DNA of 15,224 nt, taken from NCBI GenBank assembly GCA_038046085.1, contig JBBSWW010000030.1, forward strand, positions 1 through 15,224, given 5' to 3'. The position numbers and the translations under genes were made by a program. This document shows positions 5,880 through 14,361 of this stretch, piece by piece (positions within the stretch are counted from its first letter, which is position 1; each line of letters starts with the position of its first letter). The notes beneath the pieces were generated by a model. That model saw nothing but the letters and a program-made list of their open reading frames with translations. It was not told the DNA's origin and ran no database searches. This DNA comes from GW2011-AR18 sp038046085 (lineage in GTDB: Archaea; Nanobdellota; Nanobdellia; SCGC-AAA011-G17; GW2011-AR18).

Positions 5880-8444
5880 TCAAATCTTATCATTAATTTC
5901 TTTAATAAATCTCTTAACAGTATTAATAAGATGCTCAGGCTGAGTCTTAAGAATTTCAGAAGATTTTTCAATAATATCATCACCAGGATAATTATCATTA
6001 GATGTTAATACAAATTTACCAATATTTTTATTTTTCTTAACAACATCCTTCCATAAAGAAAATAATTCCTGGATCCTAGAAGGTATTTGATTATTTTTAC
6101 AATTCAATAATAAACATAATTCCTTAATTATAATAACATCCTTATTTTCCTCATCAAAAGCTTTCTTTCCAGCAACAAATTCAATCCTCACAACAGAATC
6201 AGAAATTTTAGTTGATTTCAAGATTTTTATCTTTTCAGCTTCCTTAGTGTTATCAAGATGTGTCCCACCACAGGCTTCAACATCAATACCAACAATATCT
6301 ACTATACGAAGTTCTTTACTGATAGGAACACCACCCTGATAAATAGAGAAACCATATTTCTTTTCTGCAGCTTCACGAGATAAGAAAGATTTCTTAATAG
6401 GAATAGATTGTTTAATTATTTTATTAGATTCATCTTCAATCTTCTTTAATTCTGATTCTGACAAACTCTGGTAATGAGTGATATCAATATGAGCTTTCTC
6501 CAAAGTCTTTTTAGCACCAGCCTGATTGATATGTTTACCTAAGACAATACGAGCAGCAGCATTAACAATATGAGTAGATGTATGATGTTGAGCTAACTGG
6601 ACTCTTCTACTTCTATTAATTTTACAATTTACTATTAATCCTTCTTTTAGACTTATATCTTTATTATCTATTAAGTGAATCATATGCTCCCCTTGTTTCC
6701 ATATATCTTTTACTAAATAATTCTCAATTGATCCTTCATCTTTAATTTGCCCTCCAGATGTTGGATAGAAATATGTTTGATCAAGAATTATTATTGATTC
6801 ATTATCATTTATTTTTAATATTTTTAATATTTTTGCTTTAAAATCTGTAATTTTGTAATCTTCATAATATTTAATATTTGTAGGTTTTATATTATTTAAT
6901 TCTTTATCTAAAAATATTTGAAAAATCGGCTTATTATTTTTAGTTCTATTCTCTTGTATCTCATATTTATTTGTATTTTCCTGTATCTTCTGTTCATGTT
7001 TTGAAGCAACCAGAGAATAAAAGTTATCAGGAATTTTAATCTTTAATTCACTTGCTATAATCTCTGGAGAAATTCCATTACTATCATATAATTCAATTAA
7101 TTTATCAATATTTATTTTTTGTTTATCTTTAACAAGTTTTTCAATTATAGACTTAGCTTTCTGTTTGTTAATATTATACTTATTTTTTTCAACATCTAAA
7201 ATCTTCTTAACTTCATCTAAATTCTCAGACAACTCAGGATATTGCTCTTTTAACTCTTTAGCATGTTCTTTACAAATTTCAAATAAATCAATATTCCAAT
7301 TATAATTTTCAATAAATTCAAAACATCTTCTTGCTAAAATTCTCAAGTTATATCCTCCACCAACATTTGAAGGCAATCCTCCATCATTTAATACAAATAA
7401 TAAAGATCTAGAGTGTTCACCAATAGAATAAAGAGCACTTAATGGTAATATTTTCTTCTTTAGTTCATTAACTTCAATACCAACATTTTTAGAAACTTCT
7501 TTCCATGCCTTATCCATGTCTTCAACTTCGTCAACATTTAAATAACCCGCATAGGGAATATACTTAGCCATAAATTTTTCATCAGTTTTCAAACCACTAA
7601 TATCATATAATTTTTTCATAACTTTAGGGAAAGTAGCATCATAAATTGTAGCACTTCCTTGAGAAAACCAAGCACATCTTTCCTGTCCCATACCCATATC
7701 CAAAACTTTAATATTCAATTCTTTATTTCCATCAGGAGTCTGTTCATACATCATATAAACCTGGTTACCAATCTCAACACCACGAGAAAAAAATTCCATA
7801 CAGGGACCGAAATTGCCGCCACCAGCCCAAGCATCCTCATGAAAAGTAATCTCTTCATTAGACAAACCTAAACCCACTTTTAGCCATTGATGAATTTCTC
7901 CAAAGACCTTATTCTGATCCCAATCTTTAGGATTAACAAATTGGTGTTGTCCTATCATTACAAAACCTGTCATATGACTCCCAGTAATACCAACATTATC
8001 AATATCACCAAATCTTAAACAGAATTGTGGAATGACTAAAGGATTAGCTGGAGGACTAACCTCACCAGAAACAACAAATGGCTGGAAAGCTGCAATACTA
8101 GCAATTGTAAATTCCATCGTAGGATTCCATCTAGCAACAACAGGATATCTTTTAATCGGAGTGTAACCAAATTTTTTAAACATAGAAGAAAATTCTTTCC
8201 AGACATCAAGATAACTTAATCTATTTTTAGCAGGAGTATTACCTATAAATCTAAAACCGCCAGAACAAGTAGAGTCACCACAAACTTTTTGATCTTTATT
8301 TACACTCCAGAAATATTTATCACATTTAGAACATTGCTTCCTTGAAAAACCTTCTTTTTTCAAATAATCAACAGCATAATATTTTTCCGGATTCTTAGAA
8401 GTAATCTTCTTGAATTCCTTCTTTTGTTCTTTATCTGAAAGCAT
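5880..8444 (-). CDS. alaS: Alanyl-tRNA synthetase, archaeal type
   Basis: This cytosolic enzyme charges tRNA-Ala and edits mischarged Ser/Gly. The N-terminal four-cysteine zinc site typical of archaeal AlaRS is C38, C41, C55 and C60. The class II aminoacylation core follows (YPVVARWNPT, TGSHMTGFVMIGQHQF, AWAGGGNFGPCMEFF). Next come the tRNA-recognition region (LGGGYNLRILARR-like, here VGGGYNLRILARR) and the FYPTSGGQIKDEG hinge. The editing domain has its zinc ligands H621, H625, C725 and H729 (HHTSTH and CGGTH). At 854 residues it is shorter than usual archaeal AlaRS (about 900). The part after the editing domain is only about 125 residues, so the C-Ala domain seems reduced. A TATA-like TTTAATAATA overlaps the upstream gene's stop, 19-28 nt before the ATG. 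There is no sign of a frameshift at the end, since the next gene is on the other strand. Confidence -1.
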   Translation of the reverse strand: MLSDKEQKKEFKKITSKNPEKYYAVDYLKKEGFSRKQCSKCDKYFWSVNKDQKVCGDSTCSGGFRFIGNTPAKNRLSYLDVWKEFSSMFKKFGYTPIKRYPVVARWNPTMEFTIASIAAFQPFVVSGEVSPPANPLVIPQFCLRFGDIDNVGITGSHMTGFVMIGQHQFVNPKDWDQNKVFGEIHQWLKVGLGLSNEEITFHEDAWAGGGNFGPCMEFFSRGVEIGNQVYMMYEQTPDGNKELNIKVLDMGMGQERCAWFSQGSATIYDATFPKVMKKLYDISGLKTDEKFMAKYIPYAGYLNVDEVEDMDKAWKEVSKNVGIEVNELKKKILPLSALYSIGEHSRSLLFVLNDGGLPSNVGGGYNLRILARRCFEFIENYNWNIDLFEICKEHAKELKEQYPELSENLDEVKKILDVEKNKYNINKQKAKSIIEKLVKDKQKINIDKLIELYDSNGISPEIIASELKIKIPDNFYSLVASKHEQKIQENTNKYEIQENRTKNNKPIFQIFLDKELNNIKPTNIKYYEDYKITDFKAKILKILKINDNESIIILDQTYFYPTSGGQIKDEGSIENYLVKDIWKQGEHMIHLIDNKDISLKEGLIVNCKINRSRRVQLAQHHTSTHIVNAAARIVLGKHINQAGAKKTLEKAHIDITHYQSLSESELKKIEDESNKIIKQSIPIKKSFLSREAAEKKYGFSIYQGGVPISKELRIVDIVGIDVEACGGTHLDNTKEAEKIKILKSTKISDSVVRIEFVAGKKAFDEENKDVIIIKELCLLLNCKNNQIPSRIQELFSLWKDVVKKNKNIGKFVLTSNDNYPGDDIIEKSSEILKTQPEHLINTVKRFIKEINDKI

Positions 8445-8461
8445 AAAAACTATGAAATTAT

Positions 8462-8471
8462 AGTATTATTA
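8462..8471 (-). promoter_or_regulatory. Possible TATA box of alaS
   Basis: TTTAATAATA on the minus strand lies 19-28 nt before the alaS ATG and includes the stop codon of the upstream gene. It would allow alaS to be transcribed separately from the gene cluster behind it. Slightly closer to the ATG than the other boxes, so less certain. Confidence -1.
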
Positions 8472-9836
8472 AACCTTTTCCTCTTTTTTTGAATTCTCAA
8501 TAATAACATATTTTGTTACAGCCATGAAAGGTTTCTTATAAGATTTAGTGATATTAAACATCATATTGCTAAAACCTAAAACTGGTTTCATAGCATATTT
8601 CATAATACTTAGTTTTTTACCGTGCCTATTGATATAACCATCAAATTTATCATTATATATCTTAACTTCTGCTGGAATAAGGAAAAATCCTCCTTCAGAA
8701 ACTTTGTGCAACTTTAATTTTTTAATCTCCTTAGAAATTTCAGAAGAACTAATAGGAGAAAATGGACCTGAACGAATATAGAAACCTTCAAGATGCTTCA
8801 CACCTAAAGGACCTGTAATTCCCTTGTACATTAATCCATAGAAAGATTTCCTGTTCTTGAAAAATATTAATATCTTACCCTTCTTGGATAAAACCCTCTT
8901 AGATTCTTTTAATATAATATCAATAGCCGGAAGTTTTTCAAGAGCAAATGTGATTATAATAAGATCAACAGAACTATCTTTAATATTCTCAATCTTATCA
9001 GAGAACAAAGTGAACTTCAAATTTTTAGTCTTAGATTTAACAAAATCAACAGCTTCCTGACTAAGTTCACAATCAACAACATCATAATCCTTGAACATAG
9101 GATCCAAATTCTTTATGACAGTACCATCATAACCTAATAGTGTAAGGACTTTCTTCTTACCAACAATATTTTCATCAACAACTTTTTTAATATTCTCAAT
9201 CTCTATAGGATCATAGAACTCGTAATCTATACCCATCTTATAAGCACGAGAGACGAATTTTTGGTGTAATCTTAATTGGTTAAGAGTCCAGTCCTTAGGG
9301 AAAACACTAGACTGCATCCTCTCTGATTTTGAAGAATATTTATTGTAATGGTATATCTCTCCCAATTCTTTCCTAGCAGGAGCAGTAGGTGCTTCAGAAG
9401 GCTTTCCAAGCATCATGAAACAAACAGGAAGCCAAGGATCTGGAATATTTAAAATATTTTTTATCTTCTTAACATCACCAATACCAGCCATACAACAGCT
9501 ACCATAACCAATATCCACAGCTTTCAATTGCATATTCTGAACAGCAGCTGCAGTAGCCTGAACATTAGAAAAATTTTCCTTATTAAACTCCATATCAACA
9601 ATCAAGACAAATAAACATGGAGAGTGAAGAATCTGTTCCTGAGAACCAGCATCCTTGAATAATCTTTCAATTATTGATCTATCTTGTACAATAACAACTT
9701 CCCATTGCTGCCTGTTAGAAGGAGCTGGAGCTAAAATCCCTGCATGAAGAACTTCTTTAATAATATTTTCTGGAACTGGCTCTAATTTAAAACTACGAAT
9801 GCTTCTCCTTCCAGCTAAAGCTTCTGATAAATTCAT
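8469..9836 (-). CDS. Nitroreductase-methyltransferase fusion protein
   Basis: This 455-residue protein has two domains. Residues 1 to about 160 are a nitroreductase-family FMN oxidoreductase, with GRRSIRSF (9-16) for the FMN phosphate, APSNRQQW (38-45), and the late GIGDVKKIKNIL and LGKPSEAP segments. Residues about 210-400 form a class I SAM-methyltransferase-like Rossmann domain: KKVLTLLGYDG (about 228-238, the glycine loop), YDVVDCE with an acidic residue at the end of strand 2, then SSVDLIIITFALEKLP and LKESKRVLSKKGKILIF. The glycine loop is weaker than the usual D-G-G-G, so methyl transfer is likely but not certain. The start is set by the conserved RRSIR motif. Its first 44 nt overlap the 3' end of the glycosyltransferase gene, so translation is coupled. 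Substrate unknown; the cluster suggests reduction plus methylation of a glycosylated compound. Confidence -1.
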   Translation of the reverse strand: MNLSEALAGRRSIRSFKLEPVPENIIKEVLHAGILAPAPSNRQQWEVVIVQDRSIIERLFKDAGSQEQILHSPCLFVLIVDMEFNKENFSNVQATAAAVQNMQLKAVDIGYGSCCMAGIGDVKKIKNILNIPDPWLPVCFMMLGKPSEAPTAPARKELGEIYHYNKYSSKSERMQSSVFPKDWTLNQLRLHQKFVSRAYKMGIDYEFYDPIEIENIKKVVDENIVGKKKVLTLLGYDGTVIKNLDPMFKDYDVVDCELSQEAVDFVKSKTKNLKFTLFSDKIENIKDSSVDLIIITFALEKLPAIDIILKESKRVLSKKGKILIFFKNRKSFYGLMYKGITGPLGVKHLEGFYIRSGPFSPISSSEISKEIKKLKLHKVSEGGFFLIPAEVKIYNDKFDGYINRHGKKLSIMKYAMKPVLGFSNMMFNITKSYKKPFMAVTKYVIIENSKKEEKV

Positions 9837-10671
9837 AAATCCAACCTGATGTCATGTACAACTGCCTCAAGAAAAAAAGGACAGGAACAACAAAAATAAT
9901 AGAAAAGATGTCTATATTTATAACTTTCCTTTTAGAGATTAATTTCCTGAATTTTGATGAGAAAGGATATATAGCAATCGTTAATGGCATAAATAACTGA
10001 ATTGGATTTTTTGAGAGATGAAATTTGGCTTTGCCTCTACGAAAACACCATGATAAGAATTCATTAAAACCACGAGTCTTATGATATACAAAAGAATTTT
10101 TTTCAATAATAATCTTATTACTATCAGCTCTTAATCTTCTAGTAAGATCAGTATCCTCACCACCATAACTAAATGAAGTGTCAAAACCATTAATCTTCTG
10201 AAGAGACTTCTTAATAAAAATTGCATTGCATGTTGAAATAGGATCATTATCAGATAAACCAAGAGCACCACCAGCAGGGAAACCAAGACATGCAATACAC
10301 AATCCAATATGACTAGAACCTTTAGGAGGATAAGCATTACCACCAACACCTGAAACTTTATTAGATTCTAAACTATTAACTAAAACTTTCAACCAATCCT
10401 TAGGGACAATACAATCAGCATCAGTAAAAGCTATAAGTTCATTTTTTGATAACTTAATTCCTAAATTCCTCTGAACAGCAAAACCTTTCTCCTTAGATTT
10501 AATAGTCTTAATATTTTTAAATTTAGAAGCAATATCAAATGTCTTATCTGTTGATGCATCAACTACTAAAATTTCATATTTAGGATAATCCAAATCCAAT
10601 AATGATCTTAAACATCCAGAAATATTATTTTCTTCATTATAAGTAATCAAGACAACAGAGACAGATTTCAT
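9793..10671 (-). CDS. Family 2 glycosyltransferase with C-terminal membrane segment
   Basis: This 292-residue GT-A fold glycosyltransferase starts with VSVVLITYNEENNI (4-17). It has VVDASTD (36-42) for the nucleotide, the metal-binding DAD at 84-86 (FTDADC), and GGED (170-173) with the acceptor/base residues followed by TDLTRRLR. A hydrophobic stretch near the C-terminus (about 249-270, IDIFSIIFVVPVLFFL) suggests a membrane anchor with the catalytic domain in the cytosol. Such enzymes move a sugar from a nucleotide or dolichol-phosphate donor to a lipid or glycan acceptor. Donor and acceptor cannot be told from sequence. It overlaps the upstream methyltransferase gene by ATGA and the downstream fusion gene by 44 nt, so the three should be made together. 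Confidence -1.
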   Translation of the reverse strand: MKSVSVVLITYNEENNISGCLRSLLDLDYPKYEILVVDASTDKTFDIASKFKNIKTIKSKEKGFAVQRNLGIKLSKNELIAFTDADCIVPKDWLKVLVNSLESNKVSGVGGNAYPPKGSSHIGLCIACLGFPAGGALGLSDNDPISTCNAIFIKKSLQKINGFDTSFSYGGEDTDLTRRLRADSNKIIIEKNSFVYHKTRGFNEFLSWCFRRGKAKFHLSKNPIQLFMPLTIAIYPFSSKFRKLISKRKVINIDIFSIIFVVPVLFFLRQLYMTSGWIYEFIRSFSWKEKHS

Positions 10672-11444
10672 TCTTGTTTTTCACCAACCACATAGAAGAG
10701 ATGAGCATATAATAATTTAACAGGCCAAACCATAGGCATCTTCTCAAAAGAATACATATGCTTAAACCACCAAGGATAAGAATTATTCTTAACATAATCA
10801 ATAGTATTTGATTTCCATTTCATATTCTTTATTTTATCTTCAATCTTATGGAATTTCATATCACGAAAACCAACACTATCAGGCCAGATAGGACAGTTCA
10901 TAACACCAACTTTCACTATTTTTAACTTATGTTTTTTCATCAAATTCTTAACTGCAAAAGGATATAAAAATAATCTATCACCGTGAGTCCAATTAACATC
11001 ATTAATCACATGCAAGATCCTATGCAAAGGAGAACCAACATTGAAACCATTAACTGCCAACAGACAAACATACTTTTTAGAGACACGGATGAATTCATCA
11101 AGTATCTCGTCATAATTTTTGTATTGTGAAATAGTGTTAAAGTTCCATACAAAATCAAAAGAATTATCCCTGAAAGGCATTTTAGATAGTGACTTAGATT
11201 TAGAAGTATTAACTTTGAATTTGAGTTCTTTCCAAGCTTTAATACCATCAAGATGAGAATTCAATAATGTTACATCACAACCAGCTTCACCAAAACCTAA
11301 AGAATAAATTGAGGGCATAGCTTTGAGTCCTGGAGCTGGAGCTTCTAATACAGACTTAATATTAAATTCTTTAACTAACTCTTTAAGATTATTTGAAATA
11401 GAATAACGTTCATAATCAAGCTGAAAAGTCTCATTTTCTACCAT
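10668..11444 (-). CDS. SAM-dependent methyltransferase (class I)
   Basis: The product is 258 residues. It has the variant SAM loop SVLEAPAPGLKAMPSI (31-46) seen in archaeal methyltransferases of the 'VLEAP-DG--G-PG--S' type. This is followed by strand 2 with CDVTLLNSHLDGIKAW and the motif II region FRDNSFDFVWNFNTISQY. A Trp/Tyr-rich C-terminal part (YPWWFKHMYSF, MVWPVKLLYAHLFYVV) may pack on a membrane or hydrophobic substrate. An in-frame ATG at 11561 would add 39 residues, but that extension is AT-driven (Ile/Phe/Tyr-rich), crosses the divergent promoter and precedes the TATA box. A perfect CTTATATAAAG centred 26 nt before the ATG at 11444 supports the shorter start. It is first in the cluster and overlaps the glycosyltransferase start by ATGA. 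Confidence -1.
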   Translation of the reverse strand: MVENETFQLDYERYSISNNLKELVKEFNIKSVLEAPAPGLKAMPSIYSLGFGEAGCDVTLLNSHLDGIKAWKELKFKVNTSKSKSLSKMPFRDNSFDFVWNFNTISQYKNYDEILDEFIRVSKKYVCLLAVNGFNVGSPLHRILHVINDVNWTHGDRLFLYPFAVKNLMKKHKLKIVKVGVMNCPIWPDSVGFRDMKFHKIEDKIKNMKWKSNTIDYVKNNSYPWWFKHMYSFEKMPMVWPVKLLYAHLFYVVGEKQE

Positions 11445-11464
11445 AAAGTTCTTATTGATAAATT

Positions 11465-11475
11465 CTTTATATAAG
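11465..11475 (-). promoter_or_regulatory. TATA box of the methyltransferase-glycosyltransferase cluster
   Basis: CTTATATAAAG on the minus strand, centred 26 nt upstream of the ATG at 11444. It is the best evidence for that start and for a leaderless transcript covering the three overlapping genes. Confidence -1.
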
Positions 11476-11505
11476 TTTCTAAATGTAGTTTTAATAATGT
11501 AAATC

Positions 11506-11513
11506 TTTATAAA
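11506..11513 (+). promoter_or_regulatory. TATA box of the gene at 11535
   Basis: TTTATAAA is centred 25.5 nt upstream of the ATG at 11535. The in-frame TTG at 11520 would lie upstream of the predicted transcription start, so it is not used as the start. Confidence -1.
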
Positions 11514-11534
11514 ATAATTTTGGATATAAAAAAT

Positions 11535-12152
11535 ATGGAATTTAGTGAAACTGTTGATCAAAGAAGTAGGATTTTATTACTTTCTTTAGAAAATGATATT
11601 AATTCAAGATTACTGCATCCTCATAGTATTGATGGTGTTGCTGATGAATCCTTAAAAGTTTTAAATCATCTTCGTGCAAGTTCTGGAGTTATAGAAGGTC
11701 CAGAAGCAATTCCAATATCTGATACAGTTTGTTACACTATTGACAGAGACTTAAGTAAAAATTTAAATGATTCACTTGATTTTTATATAGTATATCAAGC
11801 AAGAGGAAGTAGAGATGGTAAAAGAATACTTGTGGCTAATTCTTATGGTGTGAAACTTAGGGATCGCAAAATAACGATATATGATAGAATTTTTCTAGAA
11901 CAATTGGATTCAACTGCTGTTTTAGAATATCAATTCACTCAAAATAGTACTTATCCTTCAGCACTTGGTGCAGCATATTTATTTCATGGAAATAGAGAAG
12001 ACCTAATAAGTTATGTTATGCTTAGTTTAATAAATCCTAAAAACTTACAAATAAAAACTTTACAAGAAAATGAAAAATTGTATTCAATAGAAGAAGGTGG
12101 AAAAGGAGAGATTAAGGATTATCAAGTTGCAAGAAGACTTCTAAGAAAATAA
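11535..12152 (+). CDS. Unknown 205-residue soluble protein
   Basis: I do not recognise this family. The protein has no signal peptide or membrane segment. It appears alpha/beta, with beta-rich middle parts (SLDFYIVYQARGS, KRILVANSYGVKLRDRKITIYDRIF, TAVLEYQFTQ), a Ser/Ala-rich turn (YPSALGAAYLF) and a helical end (DYQVARRLLRK). The start is chosen from the TATA box 25.5 nt upstream. The gene is divergent from the methyltransferase/glycosyltransferase cluster, with the two predicted start codons about 90 nt apart. It precedes a PHP-domain gene by 39 nt on the same strand. That gap contains a TATA-like TTTATAA, so the two may be transcribed separately. Confidence -1.
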   Translation: MEFSETVDQRSRILLLSLENDINSRLLHPHSIDGVADESLKVLNHLRASSGVIEGPEAIPISDTVCYTIDRDLSKNLNDSLDFYIVYQARGSRDGKRILVANSYGVKLRDRKITIYDRIFLEQLDSTAVLEYQFTQNSTYPSALGAAYLFHGNREDLISYVMLSLINPKNLQIKTLQENEKLYSIEEGGKGEIKDYQVARRLLRK

Positions 12153-12191
12153 AAACTTTTATAACCAAGAAAATTCGTTTTTAAAGGACTG

Positions 12192-12953
12192 ATGGTGAAG
12201 ATAATAATTGATAATCCGCAAAATGTTGATAATATAAAGCATATGATGAGAGTAGATATGCATTCTCATTCAACAGCATCTGACGGAAGAAACACAGCAG
12301 AGGAATTAATACAGAGAGCAAAAAAATTAGACATAAAGATAAGCATAACAGACCATAATGAGGTAATTTCTAGTTTGAAAGCATGCAAGGCAGGAGTAGG
12401 AATACCTGGAATAGAGGTAACATCAAACAAAGCTTTAGACCTATTAGTATATTTTTATAATCATAGAGATATGGAAGAGTATTACAAAAAATATATTGCT
12501 GGACATCATCTAAAAAACAGAGGATTCAATCTAAGGAAATTAAAATGGAGCACAGAAGAATTAATAGAGAAAAGCAGAGAATACAGTTCATTAATAATAT
12601 TAGCACATCCTTTCACTATGAGACCAAAAAACAGCCATAGATATGCAGTAAAACATCCATGGTTAGTCAAAAAAATAGATGGTATAGAGGTAATAAATTC
12701 AATAATGCACTCATTTTTAAATTCAAGAGCAATAGAATGGGCAAAAGAACTAAACAAAGCTGGAACAGGCGGAAGTGATGCACATATGGTGAAATTTTTA
12801 GGAAATACAATAACATGCTCAGAAGCTGATAATCTAGAAGAGTTTTTAAATAATATAAAAAAGAAAAGAAATTATGTAATAGGAAAGAGCATAAGCAGAT
12901 TCCATAAATGGCATTCAAACTTAGTGGTATTTACAAAAAACTTAGCATGGTAA
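12192..12953 (+). CDS. PHP-domain metal-dependent phosphoesterase
   Basis: This 253-residue polymerase/histidinol-phosphatase domain has its metal ligands in order: DMHSHS (D22, H24, H26), DHN (D54, H55), GIEV (E75), LAHPF (H139) and GSDAH (D196, H198). These residues bind two or three metal ions and hydrolyse phosphate esters. Known relatives act on histidinol phosphate, nucleotides or short nucleic acids; the substrate here is not apparent. There is no membrane segment. Translation could start at M1 or at the later M18/M19 just before RVDMHSHS; I used the first. A TATA-like TTTATAA at 12158-12164 is centred 31 nt upstream. The gene is followed 4 nt later by a DUF1385 membrane protein, so the two form a unit. 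Confidence -1.
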   Translation: MVKIIIDNPQNVDNIKHMMRVDMHSHSTASDGRNTAEELIQRAKKLDIKISITDHNEVISSLKACKAGVGIPGIEVTSNKALDLLVYFYNHRDMEEYYKKYIAGHHLKNRGFNLRKLKWSTEELIEKSREYSSLIILAHPFTMRPKNSHRYAVKHPWLVKKIDGIEVINSIMHSFLNSRAIEWAKELNKAGTGGSDAHMVKFLGNTITCSEADNLEEFLNNIKKKRNYVIGKSISRFHKWHSNLVVFTKNLAW

Positions 12954-12957
12954 AAAA

Positions 12958-13797
12958 ATGAAACAAACAAATTATGTAGGCGGACAGGCAGTAGTCGAAG
13001 GGGTAATGATGAAAAATGGTGACAGGATAGCTGTAGCTGTGAGAAACCCAAATGGAAAGATAACAGTAAAGAAAGAGAAACTCAAAATAAAAGAATCAAA
13101 AATACCATTTGTCAGGGGAGTTGTAAATTTAATTATAATAATGTATATAGGAATAAAGACATTAAATTATTCAAGCAATGCACAATTAGGAAAAGAAGAA
13201 AAGATAGGAACTAAAGAAATAGTATTCAGTTTGATATTTGCTTTGGTATTTGCAATATTATTATTTAAATTATTGCCATTATTAGCAAGCACATTCATAG
13301 ATAGAGCATATCATGTGAATAATTTTATGTTTAATCTATTAGATGGAGTAATAAAAATAGGCTTGTTTGTATTGTATATCTATATAATCTCATTGAATAA
13401 AGATGTCTATAGAGTATTTCAGTATCATGGAGCAGAACATAAAGCAGTAGCATGCTATGAAAACAAGAAAAAACTAACAATAAAAAATACGCAAAAATTC
13501 AGAACAGAACATAAAAGATGTGGAACAACATTTGTATTCCTAGTATTATTCATAAGTATACTTGTATACATGTTCATACCAAAAAATTATGATCTAATGA
13601 CAAAATTAGGATTAAGAATATTATTATTGCCTGTAATAGCAAGTATAAGTTATGAATTATTAAGATTAGGTGCTAAATATAGCTTCATGAACATAATTAT
13701 ATTACCTGGATTATTAATACAGAAACTAACAACAAAAGAACCAGATGATAAACAAGTAGAGGTAGCAATAAAAGCATTAAAAGCTGTTATTAATTAA
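12958..13797 (+). CDS. DUF1385 family membrane protein
   Basis: This 279-residue protein matches the DUF1385 signatures: YVGGQAVVEGVMMKNGDRIAV at the N-terminus (6-26), YHGAEHKAVACYE (156-168) and HKRCGTTF (185-192). Several hydrophobic segments (about 52-74, 88-111, 126-147, 191-208 and 216-236) make it an integral membrane protein. The invariant His, Glu and Cys residues between the segments suggest a metal or catalytic site, but the family's function is not established as far as I know. Homologues are common in Gram-positive bacteria (the B. subtilis YqhQ type, from memory). The ATG follows the PHP stop by 4 nt, so the genes are cotranscribed. Its 3' end overlaps the convergent gene by 8 nt. 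Confidence -1.
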   Translation: MKQTNYVGGQAVVEGVMMKNGDRIAVAVRNPNGKITVKKEKLKIKESKIPFVRGVVNLIIIMYIGIKTLNYSSNAQLGKEEKIGTKEIVFSLIFALVFAILLFKLLPLLASTFIDRAYHVNNFMFNLLDGVIKIGLFVLYIYIISLNKDVYRVFQYHGAEHKAVACYENKKKLTIKNTQKFRTEHKRCGTTFVFLVLFISILVYMFIPKNYDLMTKLGLRILLLPVIASISYELLRLGAKYSFMNIIILPGLLIQKLTTKEPDDKQVEVAIKALKAVIN

Positions 13798-14359
13798 TAA
13801 TAGAATCTATAATCCTTAATTGTAAAGACTTAGGGAGAACTCTGAAAATCTTTAATGAAAACTTATCTGGATAAATCTTAATCATCTTCTTATCATAATT
13901 ATTTAGTAATATACTACTCTCTTTTTCTGACAAATCTTTTATTAATAAACCAAAAGCTAAAACCTTAAAGTCACCAGAATAAAGAGTAATATAATTCCTT
14001 AATGGAGTATCTATCTCAGCTGTCTTTAGATATTTAATTATAGAATCTTTTTCAAATTTAATAAAACCAGCACTTACTTGGGATGTATCAATGACTTTGT
14101 CATCTATTAAGATTATAACTTTATCTTTACTATCCATAATCCCATCAATCTTTTCCTTATCATAAACAACTGCATCTTCAAAATTACCTAAATCCTGCAC
14201 TTCAATAGCAAAATAAATACTCTCAGAATCATAAAATCCAATAACTTTAGGGTTATTCTGAATGTCATTAAAGAAATTATTTGCATCATAAATTATAAAA
14301 CCTAAGAATAGTATTATACATATTAATATACCAATTAATATTTTATGAAAAATTCTCAT
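13790..14359 (-). CDS. Unknown membrane-anchored protein
   Basis: I do not recognise this family. The 189-residue protein has one N-terminal hydrophobic segment (about 6-25, ILIGILICIILFLGFIIY) preceded by basic residues. This gives a signal anchor with about 160 residues outside the cell. The outer part looks alpha/beta, with several strand-like stretches (ESIYFAIEVQDL, KVIILIDDKVID, YITLYSGDFKVLAFGLLI) and a basic C-terminus. There are no cysteines outside the anchor. The ATG lies 2 nt after the stop of the CARDB-like gene in TAGGTATG, so the two are cotranscribed and probably act in the same place. The 3' end overlaps the DUF1385 gene on the other strand by 8 nt. Confidence -1.
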   Translation of the reverse strand: MRIFHKILIGILICIILFLGFIIYDANNFFNDIQNNPKVIGFYDSESIYFAIEVQDLGNFEDAVVYDKEKIDGIMDSKDKVIILIDDKVIDTSQVSAGFIKFEKDSIIKYLKTAEIDTPLRNYITLYSGDFKVLAFGLLIKDLSEKESSILLNNYDKKMIKIYPDKFSLKIFRVLPKSLQLRIIDSIIN

Positions 14360-14361
14360 AC

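Noticed and set aside
5687..5998. Possible frameshifted extension of AlaRS beyond 5880
   Set aside because: The minus-strand frame there is only a hydrophobic antisense shadow of the + strand lipoprotein-like gene and has no C-Ala-like residues.
10131..10349. Minus-strand open frame inside the glycosyltransferase gene
   Set aside because: It is a shifted-frame shadow of the GT2 active-site region, made of Leu/Val runs.
10668..11561. Longer methyltransferase start at 11561
   Set aside because: The 39-residue extension is rich in Ile, Phe, Tyr and Lys as expected of translated AT-rich intergenic DNA. It runs into the divergent gene and lies upstream of a well-placed TATA box for the ATG at 11444.
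11520..12152. TTG start at 11520 for the unknown 205-residue protein
   Set aside because: It lies only about 10 nt from the TATA box, so it would not be on the transcript.
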